Under the pieces are notes generated by a model. The model was not told the DNA's origin and did no database searches. It saw nothing but the letters and a program-made list of their open reading frames with translations. A DNA stretch of 64,000 nucleotides from Acidimicrobiales bacterium (GTDB taxonomy: Bacteria > Actinomycetota > Acidimicrobiia > Acidimicrobiales > JADJXE01). Shown here one piece after another: positions 17,674 to 25,484 of the stretch. Both the position numbers and the translations under genes were made by a program. The stretch spans positions 2,431,001 to 2,495,000 of the forward strand of contig JADJXE010000001.1 in the NCBI GenBank assembly GCA_016716005.1. Direction: 5' to 3'. How positions within the stretch are numbered: the first letter of the stretch is position 1; the number at the start of each line of letters is the position of its first letter.

Positions 17674-18153
17674 ATGCCGTTCGACGTCGGTGACAAGGTC
17701 GTGTACCCGCACCACGGTGCCGCCGTGATCGAGCGACGGGAGCGCAAGGTCGCATTCGGTCAGGAGCGCGACTACTTCGTGCTGAAGCTCGCGTACGGCG
17801 ACCTCACCCTGATGGTGCCGATCGACAACACCGACGAGGTCGGGCTGCGCGAGGTCATCAACGACGAAGAGGTCGAGGAGGTGTTCGCGGTCCTCCGCAA
17901 GAAGGAGGCCCGGATGCCCACGAACTGGTCCCGCCGGTTCAAGAACCACGTCGAGAAGCTCAAGTCGGGCGACATCTACCAGGTCGCCGAGGTGGTTCGG
18001 AACCTCTCGCTGCGCGACAAGGACAAGGGGCTGTCGGCCGGCGAGAAGCGCATGCTCTCGAAGGCCCGCCAGATCCTCGTGTCCGAGCTCACCTTCGCCA
18101 TCGGGGTCACCGAGGAGGAGGCCGAGCGCCGCCTCGACGAGGCGCTCTTCTAG
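17674..18153 (+). CDS. carD: CarD-family RNA polymerase-binding regulator
   Basis: A 159-residue CarD. The N-terminal Tudor-like domain (MPFDVGDKVVYPHHGAAVI) binds the RNA polymerase beta subunit; the C-terminal helical domain (about 60-159) contacts DNA at the upstream edge of the bubble, with a Trp in NWSRRFKNHVEKL matching the wedge residue. CarD stabilises open complexes at rRNA and housekeeping promoters and is essential in mycobacteria. Its place before ispD-ispF matches M. tuberculosis Rv3583c-Rv3582c-Rv3581c. Confidence 0.97.
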   Translation: MPFDVGDKVVYPHHGAAVIERRERKVAFGQERDYFVLKLAYGDLTLMVPIDNTDEVGLREVINDEEVEEVFAVLRKKEARMPTNWSRRFKNHVEKLKSGDIYQVAEVVRNLSLRDKDKGLSAGEKRMLSKARQILVSELTFAIGVTEEEAERRLDEALF

Positions 18154-18187
18154 CCGGGTCGCGCCGGCCCGCCGATCCCGGCCCGCC

Positions 18188-18874
18188 GTGCCCGCCCCGC
18201 TCGACCTCGCCGGGCCCGTGTGGGCCGTGGTGGTGGCCGGTGGCTCGGGCGCACGCTTCGGGGGCCCCAAGCAGTACGAGCGCCTCGGCGACCGGCGGGT
18301 GCTCGACTGGTCGCTCGACGCGGTCCGGGCGGTCGCGGTGGGCGTGGTGCTGGTGGTGCCGCCCGATCGGGCCGGCGACCCCGAGGTGGGCGCCGACGCC
18401 GTGGTGCCGGGTGGTGCGACCCGCTCGGAGTCGGTCCGGTCGGGTCTCGCGGCGGTGCCCGTCGAGGCCGCGGTCGTGGTCGTGCACGACGCCGCCCGTC
18501 CGCTCGCCCGTCCCGAGCTGATGCACGCCGTCGTCGACGCGGTGCTGGCGGGTGCCGACGGGGCGGTGCCCGCGCTGGCCGTCACCGACACCGTGAAGGT
18601 GGTGGGCGGCCGCCCGGGCGACGCCAGCCGGCCGGTGCTCGCCACCCCCGACCGCGACACCCTGGTGGCGGTGCAGACGCCGCAGGCGTTCCGTGCCGGG
18701 ATGCTGCGGCGGGCCCACGCCGACGGCGCCGAGGCGACCGACGACGCCGCCCTGGTGGAGGCGCTCGGTGGCAGGGTGGTGGCCGTGCCCGGTGACGTCG
18801 CCAACCGCAAGCTCACCACGCCGGACGACCTCGACCGGGCCCGAGCCCTGGTGGCGACGGCGGGTGGACGATGA
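18188..18874 (+). CDS. ispD: 2-C-methyl-D-erythritol 4-phosphate cytidylyltransferase
   Basis: IspD joins MEP and CTP to CDP-ME in the non-mevalonate isoprenoid pathway. The 228-residue protein shows VVAGGSGARFGGPKQY (about 15-30), the CTP-binding loop with its essential Arg and Lys, and VHDAARPLARPEL and TPQAFR further on. The GTG start is 34 bases after carD. Its end overlaps ispF by four bases (ATGA), so the two consecutive pathway enzymes are translationally coupled. Confidence 0.96.
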   Translation: MPAPLDLAGPVWAVVVAGGSGARFGGPKQYERLGDRRVLDWSLDAVRAVAVGVVLVVPPDRAGDPEVGADAVVPGGATRSESVRSGLAAVPVEAAVVVVHDAARPLARPELMHAVVDAVLAGADGAVPALAVTDTVKVVGGRPGDASRPVLATPDRDTLVAVQTPQAFRAGMLRRAHADGAEATDDAALVEALGGRVVAVPGDVANRKLTTPDDLDRARALVATAGGR

Positions 18875-19344
18875 GCGGGCGCGTGGGCATCGGCTTCGAC
18901 GTCCACCCCTTCTCGGCCGACCCCGGCCGACCCCTGGTGCTCGGGGGCGTCCGGTTCGACGGCCCCGGCCTGGCCGGCCACAGCGACGCCGACGTGATCG
19001 CCCACGCGGCCACCGATGCGCTGCTGGGTGCCGCCGGCCTGGGCGACATCGGCGTGCACTTCCCCGACACCGACCCGCGCTGGGCCGGCGCCGACAGCGT
19101 GTCCCTGCTCGCACAGGCGGCCGCCCTCGTGCGTGGAGCCGGCTGGACGCCGGCGAACGTCGACTGCAGCGTCGTGCTCGATGCGCCGCGGCTGGCCGCC
19201 CGGCGTGGGGAGATGGAGGCGCACCTCTCGGCAGCCGTGGGCGCACCGGTGACGGTGAAGGGCAAGCGTACGGAGGGGGTCGGGGCCCTCGGCCGTGGGG
19301 AGGGCGTGGCCTGCTGGGCCGTGGCCCTGGTGGAGCGGGCGTGA
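18871..19344 (+). CDS. ispF: 2-C-methyl-D-erythritol 2,4-cyclodiphosphate synthase
   Basis: IspF cyclises CDP-ME 2-phosphate to MEcPP. It is 157 residues, the normal size. The zinc ligands D10 and H12 (GFDVHPF) and H45 (DVIAHAATD) are present, and GHSDAD and the C-terminal KGKRTEGVGALGRGEG complete the signature. It is coupled at both ends, to ispD by ATGA and to rlmB by GTGA. The intermediate enzyme IspE is not in the window. Confidence 0.97.
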   Translation: MSGRVGIGFDVHPFSADPGRPLVLGGVRFDGPGLAGHSDADVIAHAATDALLGAAGLGDIGVHFPDTDPRWAGADSVSLLAQAAALVRGAGWTPANVDCSVVLDAPRLAARRGEMEAHLSAAVGAPVTVKGKRTEGVGALGRGEGVACWAVALVERA

Positions 19345-20405
19345 GCCCGGCCGAGCCGGGCAAGGGCGGGGGCCCGGCCGGTGGCCGCGGCCACCCGTCC
19401 GGGCGATCCTTACCCGGCGGGTCGGGCGGGGGCCGGGGGGCGCAGGGTCGCGGCGGGTCCGGCGGTTCCGGCGGGTCCGGCGGGAGCCGGGGGGCGCAGG
19501 GGCGCGGCGGGTCCGGCGGGTCCGGCGGGGGTCGGGGGGCGCAGGGGCGCGGCGGGTCCGGCGGGTCGGGCGGGGGTCGGGGGGCGCAAGGTCGGGCTGG
19601 CGCCGCCCGGGGTCGGGAGGGCCGGGGGGCCGGCGCGCCGGCGAGCCGCGGGCCCCGGGGGCTCGGCGGCGAGCAGGTCGAGGGCCGTCAGGCGGTGCGC
19701 GAGCTGCTCCTCGCCGGGCGGCGCCGGACCAGGGAGGTCTGGCTGGCCGACGACCTCGATCGGGCGGCGATCCTCGACGACATCGTCGAGCTGGCCCGAG
19801 AGCTCCGCGTGCCCGTCCAGCGTGTCCGCCGCGGCCGGGTCGAGTCGGCGGCGCGCACCGACGCCCCCCAAGGCGTGATCGCGTTCGCGGCCCCACTCCC
19901 CGAGGTCGACCTGGACGAGCTCGCCGCCGCCCCGGGTGCCGGCGGGGCGCCGCCCTTCCTGCTGCTGCTCGACGGCATCACCGACCCCGGCAACCTCGGG
20001 GCGATCCTCCGCAGCGCCGAGGGCGCAGGCGTGAGCGGAGTGGTGCTGCCCCGACACGGTGCCGCGCTGGTCACCGCCACCGTCACCAAGGCGGCCGCCG
20101 GTGCCGTCGAGCATCTCCCCCTCGCCGTCGTCCCCGGGCTGGCGAGCGCCATCCCCCGCCTCCAGGCGAGGGGGCTGTGGGTCGTGGGGCTCGACGCCGC
20201 TGCCGATCGCACCCTGTACGAGATCGAGTGGGTCGACGGCCCGGTCGCCCTCGTGCTCGGGGCCGAGGGGGAGGGCCTCGGCCGGCTCGTACGGCAGCGC
20301 TGCGACGCAGTGGCCGCGATCCCCCTCCGCGGCCGGCTGACCTCGCTCAACGTGGGGATGGCCGCGGCCGTGGCCTGCTTCGAGGTGGCCCGCCGCCGGG
20401 CCTGA
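19341..20405 (+). CDS. rlmB: 23S rRNA 2'-O-methyltransferase RlmB/TrmH with Gly/Arg-rich N-terminal tail
   Basis: A 354-residue SpoU-family methyltransferase. Residues about 112-180 form the substrate-binding N domain (EGRQAVRELLLAG) and 200-354 the knotted SPOUT domain with DGITDPGNLGAILRSAEG (motif 1), LGAEGEGL (motif 2) and IPLRGRLTSLNVGMA (motif 3). RlmB-type enzymes methylate G2251 of 23S rRNA (E. coli numbering). The first 105 residues are an extra disordered tail of about four units of the type GGSGGSGGGRGAQGR, resembling RGG RNA-binding tails. GTG 19341 overlaps the ispF stop; a start nearer the EGRQ block would drop the tail, but GTGA coupling favours 19341. Confidence 0.9.
   Translation: MSPAEPGKGGGPAGGRGHPSGRSLPGGSGGGRGAQGRGGSGGSGGSGGSRGAQGRGGSGGSGGGRGAQGRGGSGGSGGGRGAQGRAGAARGREGRGAGAPASRGPRGLGGEQVEGRQAVRELLLAGRRRTREVWLADDLDRAAILDDIVELARELRVPVQRVRRGRVESAARTDAPQGVIAFAAPLPEVDLDELAAAPGAGGAPPFLLLLDGITDPGNLGAILRSAEGAGVSGVVLPRHGAALVTATVTKAAAGAVEHLPLAVVPGLASAIPRLQARGLWVVGLDAAADRTLYEIEWVDGPVALVLGAEGEGLGRLVRQRCDAVAAIPLRGRLTSLNVGMAAAVACFEVARRRA
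19419..19594 (+). repeat. About 45-60-base tandem repeats encoding Gly/Arg-rich units
   Basis: Four degenerate units built from GGCGGGTCC and GGGGGGCGCAGGGGCGC encode the N-terminal tail of RlmB. Frames other than the rlmB frame are also open here because the stretch is almost pure G and C. Confidence 0.8.
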
Positions 20406-20441
20406 CGCACCGGATCGCCCGCCGCCCGCCGGCCACCGGCC

Positions 20442-21437
20442 TCACGGGGTTCGCGGCGCGTCGGTTCGGGGGCCGGCCCGCCCCGAGGTGACCTCGCGCT
20501 GGTGCGTGATCGAGCGGTGCAGGGGCCGGAAGCCGAGGCTGCGGTAGAGCTGGGCCGCACCGTTGGGGTTGTCGGCGTCGACGCCTATGGCGGCGTGGGT
20601 GAAGCCGGCCCCGGCGAAGGCCCGTAGCGACGCGGCGATGAGGGCCGACGCCACGCCCCGGCCCCGCCACTCCCGCACGGTGCCAAGGTTGTCGATCCAG
20701 CCGTCGCGTCGCCCGAGCAGGGTCTCGTCCTCGGGGTAGTGGCTGTTCAGGCTGTGGCCCACGACCCGGCCACCGGCGAGGGCGACGAAGCTGAGGTCGA
20801 GGCGGGTGCCGTAGCCCTCGACCCACTGGCGCCAGCTGTCGGCGTCGGTGGGCGTCGAACCCCAGTGGTCGCTGAAGGCCGCGTTCTTGGCCAGCCTGAC
20901 CTCCTCGTCGAGCGCCCGGTCCCACGGCACCAGGTCGACACCGTCGGGCACGGGCGCGCTCGGGGGCGCCTCCAGCGTGCGGAGCAGCTCCTCGAACCAG
21001 CGCACGGGCGTGAACCCGAACCGCGAGTACAGGCGGAGGGCATCGGCCTGCCACTCGTAGGCGTCGACGCGCAGGTACGCGGGGAGGTGCTCAGGGCCGG
21101 CCACCAGCTGCTCGGTGCCGCGGGCCACGAGCCAGGTCATGAGGGCCGATCCGACCCCCGTCCCGCGGTGCTCGGGGGCGACCGTGCCGAACAGGTACGC
21201 CCGCTCCAGCTCTTCGCCGGAGGGCCGGTGCCACACCCGGCCCCAGCCGACGACCTCGCCGCCGGCGATGGCGAGCCGGGCGTCGGTCTCGGGATCGAAG
21301 TGGGCCTCGGCCAGCTCCTCGTCGACCTCGTGCCGCGACAGCACCCGGGGCACCCGGTCGTGGGCCTCCGACCGGTGGACGAGCTCCCAGATGCGAGCGG
21401 CATCGGCGGGCGACACGGGCTGCAGCTCGAGCTCCAC
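20442..21437 (-). CDS. Tandem GNAT acetyltransferase, MshD-like layout
   Basis: A 331-residue protein with two GNAT domains. The first (about 1-150) carries the acetyl-CoA loop VAPEHRGTGVGSALM; the second (about 165-315) carries VREWRGRGVASALI and a terminal DADNPNGAAQLYRSLGF block. The same two-domain layout occurs in mycothiol synthase MshD, but no mycothiol gene is close, so this is a layout match, not a function call. The GTG start at 21437 has a leaderless-type TACCGT eight bases upstream. It lies downstream of tRNA-Thr on the same strand. Confidence 0.85.
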   Translation of the reverse strand: MELELQPVSPADAARIWELVHRSEAHDRVPRVLSRHEVDEELAEAHFDPETDARLAIAGGEVVGWGRVWHRPSGEELERAYLFGTVAPEHRGTGVGSALMTWLVARGTEQLVAGPEHLPAYLRVDAYEWQADALRLYSRFGFTPVRWFEELLRTLEAPPSAPVPDGVDLVPWDRALDEEVRLAKNAAFSDHWGSTPTDADSWRQWVEGYGTRLDLSFVALAGGRVVGHSLNSHYPEDETLLGRRDGWIDNLGTVREWRGRGVASALIAASLRAFAGAGFTHAAIGVDADNPNGAAQLYRSLGFRPLHRSITHQREVTSGRAGPRTDAPRTP

Positions 21438-21445
21438 GCCGGAGA

Positions 21446-21451
21446 ACGGTA
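21446..21451 (-). promoter_or_regulatory. -10 hexamer TACCGT, leaderless GNAT gene
   Basis: On the minus strand TACCGT ends eight bases before the GTG at 21437; it also sits 39 bases beyond the 3' end of tRNA-Thr. Confidence 0.55.
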
Positions 21452-21489
21452 GGCCCAGTGACGGGCGGCCGGGGCACAGGCCCCGTGAG

Positions 21490-21562
21490 AGCCCGAGGTG
21501 GGACTCGAACCCACGACCTGACGCTTACAAGGCGCCTGCTCTGCCGGCTGAGCTACTCGGGC
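21490..21562 (-). tRNA. tRNA-Thr (anticodon UGU)
   Basis: The minus strand folds as a complete 73-base cloverleaf: acceptor GCCCGAG/CTCGGGC with discriminator U, D stem GCTC/GAGC, anticodon stem GGCGC/GCGTC around loop CTTGTAA (anticodon TGT), variable loop AGGTC, and T stem GTGGG/CCCAC around TTCGAGT. The one G-U pair in the anticodon stem is normal. CCA is not encoded. Confidence 0.97.
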
Positions 21563-21791
21563 GACGGCGGACCACGAAGCGTAGAGGGTCCCGCAGGGCC
21601 GCCACCCGCCGGTCCTCATCGCGGTGCCGGCGTGTGAGGCGGCGGCGGCGCGATGGAGGCTGGAGGGACCGCATGGGCGCGCGCTGGGCCCGTCTGGGAC
21701 GCCGTGGACGCGATCGAGAGCAGGGCGGCGGGGCCCGTCCCGGGGTGGGGGTGCTTGTATCGCGCAGGCGAGGCGGGCAGGCTGTCCGGCA

Positions 21792-22052
21792 ATGGCACTG
21801 AGCGAACGCGACAAGGCCATCCTCGACTTCGAGCGCTCCTGGTGGACCGAGCCGGGGCCCAAGGAGGCCGCCATCCGGGAGCGGTTCGAGCTCTCGGCGG
21901 CGCGCTACTACCAGATCCTCGGCGAGCTGCTCGACACGCCCGAGGCCCTCGCCTACGACCCGCTGGCGGTGCGCCGCCTCCGCCGCCTGCGCGACCGGCG
22001 CCGTCGGGCCCGCTTCGAGGGCTCCTCCGTCGGCCAGCCACCGGCCCGATGA
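21792..22052 (+). CDS. DUF3263 protein
   Basis: A small 86-residue protein (SERDKAILDFERSWW, then a helix-turn-helix-like stretch RFELSAARYYQILGELLD and a basic C-terminus RRLRRLRDRRRRARF). DUF3263 proteins are found across actinobacteria, often directly before a LytR_C gene as here (M. tuberculosis Rv0430-Rv0431). Their function is not established; the helical pattern and basic tail hint at nucleic-acid binding. The 229-base gap before it holds no further gene. Confidence 0.85.
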   Translation: MALSERDKAILDFERSWWTEPGPKEAAIRERFELSAARYYQILGELLDTPEALAYDPLAVRRLRRLRDRRRRARFEGSSVGQPPAR

Positions 22053-22059
22053 GGCGCAG

Positions 22060-22602
22060 GTGAGCACCACCGGGTCGGGCTCGGGCGGGGAGCGGCCGCT
22101 GGCCGGCGGTGCGGCGCGTGGCATCGCCCTGCTCGTCGTGGCCGTCCTCCTCGGCTTCCTGCTGCTGCGGGCCGCCTTCGACGGCGGGGGCGGCGGGTCG
22201 GCGTCGGGCGACGACGTCGATCGCACCACCACCACCGCGGAGCCCGACACCACCGACACCACCGAGGCCCCCACCACCACCCTCGCCGAGCCCCGCCCGC
22301 CCAACGAGGTGAAGGTGCTGGTGGCCAACGGCTCGGGTACGCAGGGGGCGGCGGCCCGCACCGGCGACGCCCTCACCGCCCTGGGCTACACGGTGGTGGG
22401 CGCCACCAACGCGCCCGCCAACGTGGCGACCACGTCGATCTACTACGCCCAGGGCTACAACGCCGACGCGCTGGCCATCGCCACCGCGCTGGGGGCCCCC
22501 GAGGGCGCGGTGTCGCTGATGCCCAACCCCCCGCCGATCCCCGATCTCGCGGGTGCGAACGTCCTCATCGTGCTGGGGCCCGATCTGGCCACGCCGGCCT
22601 AG
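22060..22602 (+). CDS. LytR_C-domain membrane protein (VirR-like)
   Basis: A 180-residue protein with a short cytoplasmic N-terminus, one transmembrane helix (about 21-40), a Thr/Asp-rich linker (about 50-75) and a LytR_C domain (VKVLVANGSGTQGAAART onwards). The domain is found at the C-terminus of LytR-CpsA-Psr proteins or alone, as here. The mycobacterial counterpart behind a DUF3263 gene, VirR (Rv0431), affects envelope integrity and vesicle release. GTG 22060 is eight bases after the DUF3263 stop. Confidence 0.85.
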   Translation: MSTTGSGSGGERPLAGGAARGIALLVVAVLLGFLLLRAAFDGGGGGSASGDDVDRTTTTAEPDTTDTTEAPTTTLAEPRPPNEVKVLVANGSGTQGAAARTGDALTALGYTVVGATNAPANVATTSIYYAQGYNADALAIATALGAPEGAVSLMPNPPPIPDLAGANVLIVLGPDLATPA

Positions 22603-22664
22603 CGGCCCGGGCGCCCGCCGCCGCCGGCGCGCGCCGCCCACCCGGGCTGGGCCACCATGGTGCG

Positions 22665-23654
22665 GTGCGTGTCGTCGCCGCCCTCGACAAGTTCCGAGGC
22701 ACCGCCACCGCGGCCGAGCTGGCCGCGGCGGTGGGCCGGGCGGCGTGGGACGCGGGTTGGGACTGCGACGAGGCGCCGGTGGCCGACGGGGGTGAGGGCA
22801 CCCTCGACGTGCTGGGCGGGGCGAACCGCACCACCACCGTGATGGGTCCGCTCGGCGATCCGGTCGACGCAGGCTGGCGGCTGGCGAAGGGCACGGCCGT
22901 GATCGAGATGGCCCGAGCGTCGGGCATCTCGCTGGTGGGCGGGCCCGAGCACAACGACCCCGTGGCGGCGTCCACGCACGGTACGGGCGAGCTGGTGTCG
23001 GCCGCCCTCGAGGCGGGGGCCAAGCGGATCATCGTGGGCGTCGGCGGGTCGGCCAGCACCGACGGCGGCCTCGGCGCGCTGCGGGCGATCTGGCCACCCC
23101 ACCGGCTGAAGGGGGTCGAGCTGCTGGTGGCCTGCGACGTGCGGCTCCGGTTCGTCGACGCAGCCGAGGTGTTCGCCCCCCAGAAGGGGGCCACCCCCGC
23201 GCAGGTGGAGTTCCTGAAGCGCCGGCTCGAGCGGCTCGCCCAGGTCTACGTGGAGGAGTACGGCGTCGACGTCCGCGGGCTGGACGGCTCGGGCGCGGCC
23301 GGCGGGCTGGCCGGTGGCCTGGCTGCGGTGGGTGCCCGGCTGGTCCCCGGGTTCGAGCTGGTGGCCGACGAGCTGCACCTCCCCGACCTCGTCGAGGGCG
23401 CCGACCTGGTCGTGACCGGCGAGGGCTACCTCGACGAGCAGTCGTTCGACGGCAAGGTGGTGGGCGGCGTGGCCGAGCTGGGCGCCCTGTGCGGGGTCCC
23501 CGTGCTGATCGTGGCCGGCGACGTGCAGGAAGGCCTCGACCCGGGGCTGCCGGTGGTGTCGCTGGTGGCCCGAGCCGGCGTCGAGCGGGCGATGCGCGCC
23601 ACCGCCCGGTGCGTGGAGGAGGTGGTCGCCGACCACCTCCGTCACCTCCGCTGA
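22665..23654 (+). CDS. Glycerate kinase (GarK/GlxK family)
   Basis: A 329-residue glycerate 2-kinase-family protein that phosphorylates D-glycerate with ATP. Family features are VVAALDKFRGTATAAE (start), APVADGGEGTLD (about 37-48), GVGGSASTDGGLGAL (about 125-139) and VVTGEGYLDEQSFDGKV near 250. It is shorter than the usual 370-380 residues, with the middle domain compact. gpgS, which uses 3-phosphoglycerate, lies two genes downstream, which hints at glycerate or glucosylglycerate metabolism (inference). Confidence 0.9.
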   Translation: MRVVAALDKFRGTATAAELAAAVGRAAWDAGWDCDEAPVADGGEGTLDVLGGANRTTTVMGPLGDPVDAGWRLAKGTAVIEMARASGISLVGGPEHNDPVAASTHGTGELVSAALEAGAKRIIVGVGGSASTDGGLGALRAIWPPHRLKGVELLVACDVRLRFVDAAEVFAPQKGATPAQVEFLKRRLERLAQVYVEEYGVDVRGLDGSGAAGGLAGGLAAVGARLVPGFELVADELHLPDLVEGADLVVTGEGYLDEQSFDGKVVGGVAELGALCGVPVLIVAGDVQEGLDPGLPVVSLVARAGVERAMRATARCVEEVVADHLRHLR

Positions 23655-23679
23655 CGCCGATCCGGCCCTGCGCCCGCCG

Positions 23680-23880
23680 CTAGGCCCGCCGGGAACGGCT
23701 GAGGAACCAGCGCACCACGAGGTAGGCGACCAGCACCACCAGGCCCAGGCGGACCACGTTCCAGAACACCCCGGCGACCCAGCTGGCCGCCTGCAGCACG
23801 AGCAGCAGCACGAGGGCCACGGCGACGACCAGCAGCACGATGGTGCCCCCCGAGGGGGGAGGTCGCTCGTCGGGAGCCAC
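23680..23880 (-). CDS. Small two-helix membrane protein
   Basis: A 66-residue protein: a polar N-terminus (MAPDERPPPSGG), two hydrophobic helices (about 13-33 and 37-58) and a basic end (FLSRSRRA). The GTG at 23880 has a leaderless-type TACGCT seven bases upstream, which supports it as a real gene despite its size. No family recognised. Confidence 0.65.
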   Translation of the reverse strand: MAPDERPPPSGGTIVLLVVAVALVLLLVLQAASWVAGVFWNVVRLGLVVLVAYLVVRWFLSRSRRA

Positions 23881-23887
23881 GCGGCGC

Positions 23888-23893
23888 AGCGTA
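23888..23893 (-). promoter_or_regulatory. -10 hexamer TACGCT, small membrane protein gene
   Basis: On the minus strand the hexamer ends seven bases before the GTG at 23880. Confidence 0.5.
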
Positions 23894-23951
23894 GCGAGGG
23901 CGTACCGTACGCAGGCATCGGGCGGTGCCCGGGGGAACGGGGGGAGATGCC

Positions 23952-25388
23952 ATGACCGACGATCTCGCGGCCCTGGACGCCACGGGGCAGGCCGAGCTGG
24001 TCCGCAGCGGCCAGGCCAGCGCCACCGACCTGGTGGAGGCGGCCATCGCCCGCATCGAGGCGGTGAACCCCACGCTGAACGCGGTGATCCACGAGCGCTT
24101 CGACCGGGCCCGTGAGGAGGCCGCGGGCGAGCTGCCGGACGGGCCGTTCCGCGGGGTGCCGTTCCTGCTGAAGGACCTGGGCGCCAAGATGGCCGGCGAG
24201 CCCTACCACGCCGGCACCGTCTTCCTGAAGGAGCTCGGCTGGCGGGCCAGCGCCGACACCTACCTGGTGCAGCGGGTCCGTGCCGCCGGCCTGGTGATCG
24301 TCGGCCGCACCAACACGCCGGAGTTCGGCTCGACGATCACCACCGAGCCGGTGGCCCACGGCCCCAGCCGGAACCCGTGGAACACCGAGCACTCCACCGG
24401 CGGCTCGAGCGGCGGGTCGGCGGCGGCGGTGGCGTCGCGGATGGTGCCCGCGGCCCACGCCAACGACGGCGGCGGCTCCATCCGCATCCCGGCCAGCGAG
24501 TGCGGCCTGGTCGGCCTCAAGCCGTCGCGGGGGAGGGTGTCGCTCGGGCCGGACCTCGGCGAGGACTGGGCCGGCTTCACGATCGACGGCAGCGTCACCC
24601 GCACCGTGCGCGACACCGCCGGGCTGCTCGACGTGCTGGCCGGTCAGATGCCCGGTGACCCGTACATGGCGCCGCCCCCGGCGCGGCCCTTCCGCGACGA
24701 GGTGGGGGCCGACCCGGGGGCGCTGCGCATCGGGCTCCAGCCGCTGAGCGAGGCCGCCGGGATCGAGACCCACCCCGAGTGCGTGGCCGCGGTGGAGGCC
24801 GCCGGGCTGTTGCTCGAGGGTCTCGGTCACCGGGTCGAGCGGTCGCACCCGAGCGGCATGGACGACGACGGCCTGGTGTCCCACTTCGTGAACGTGCTGG
24901 CCGTGTCCCAGGCCCGGGAGTTCGAGCGGTGGGAGGAGGCCATCGGTCGCCCGGTCGGCCCCGACGAGGTGGAGCCCGGCAACTGGATGTACGGCGAGCT
25001 CGGGAAGGGCATCTCGGGCCCGCAGTACGTGGCGTCGATCGAGTGGCTGCACCGGTGGAGCCGGCGCATCGCGTCGTGGTGGCACGACGGGTTCGACCTG
25101 CTCGTCACCCCGACGCTGGCCGCCCCGCCCCCGCGCCTCGGCGAGCTGAACGACCCCGACCCGGGTGTCGCGCTGCTGAAGGTGGCCTCCCTGCTGCGGT
25201 TCACGCCGCAGTTCAACGTGACCGGGCAGCCGGCGATCTCGCTCCCGTTGCACTGGACGGCCGACGGCCTGCCCGTGGGGGTGCAGCTCGTGGCCGCCTA
25301 CGGCCGGGAGGATCTGCTGCTTCGGGTCGCGGCCCAACTCGAGCGGGCGGCCCCGTGGGCGGCGGACGTGCCGCCGGTCTCGGCCTGA
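23952..25388 (+). CDS. Amidase (amidase-signature family)
   Basis: A 478-residue amidase with the Ser-cisSer-Lys triad: Lys in FLLKDLGAK (about 73-81), and the signature STGGSSGGSAAAV (about 149-161) followed by NDGGGSIRIPA, which holds both serines. The family hydrolyses amides from small nitriles-derived amides to peptides; it also includes GatA, but this gene has no gatB or gatC beside it and lacks GatA-specific context. ATG 23952 follows GGGGAGATGC at a good spacing, whereas the frame upstream to 23925 adds nothing conserved. Confidence 0.92.
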   Translation: MTDDLAALDATGQAELVRSGQASATDLVEAAIARIEAVNPTLNAVIHERFDRAREEAAGELPDGPFRGVPFLLKDLGAKMAGEPYHAGTVFLKELGWRASADTYLVQRVRAAGLVIVGRTNTPEFGSTITTEPVAHGPSRNPWNTEHSTGGSSGGSAAAVASRMVPAAHANDGGGSIRIPASECGLVGLKPSRGRVSLGPDLGEDWAGFTIDGSVTRTVRDTAGLLDVLAGQMPGDPYMAPPPARPFRDEVGADPGALRIGLQPLSEAAGIETHPECVAAVEAAGLLLEGLGHRVERSHPSGMDDDGLVSHFVNVLAVSQAREFERWEEAIGRPVGPDEVEPGNWMYGELGKGISGPQYVASIEWLHRWSRRIASWWHDGFDLLVTPTLAAPPPRLGELNDPDPGVALLKVASLLRFTPQFNVTGQPAISLPLHWTADGLPVGVQLVAAYGREDLLLRVAAQLERAAPWAADVPPVSA

Positions 25389-25392
25389 CCCC

Positions 25393-25475
25393 GCCGTGTC
25401 GCCGGGCCCTCGGGGCCGTGTCGCCGGGCCCATCGGGTCGCGGCGCCGGGCCCTCGGGGTGTGTCGCCGGCGGGG
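25393..25475 (+). repeat. Imperfect GTGTCGCCGGGCCCTCGGG repeats
   Basis: Three to four degenerate copies of a roughly 23-base GC-rich unit fill the gap between the convergent amidase and gpgS genes. No clear hairpin dominates. Confidence 0.6.
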
Positions 25476-25484
25476 TGATCGACC

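Noticed and set aside
20442..21437. Firm call of mycothiol synthase for the double GNAT protein
   Set aside because: Only the two-domain layout agrees; no mycothiol-specific context or residues could be confirmed.
23952..25388. Amidase gene as gatA
   Set aside because: No gatB or gatC beside it, and the signature alone is shared by the whole amidase family.
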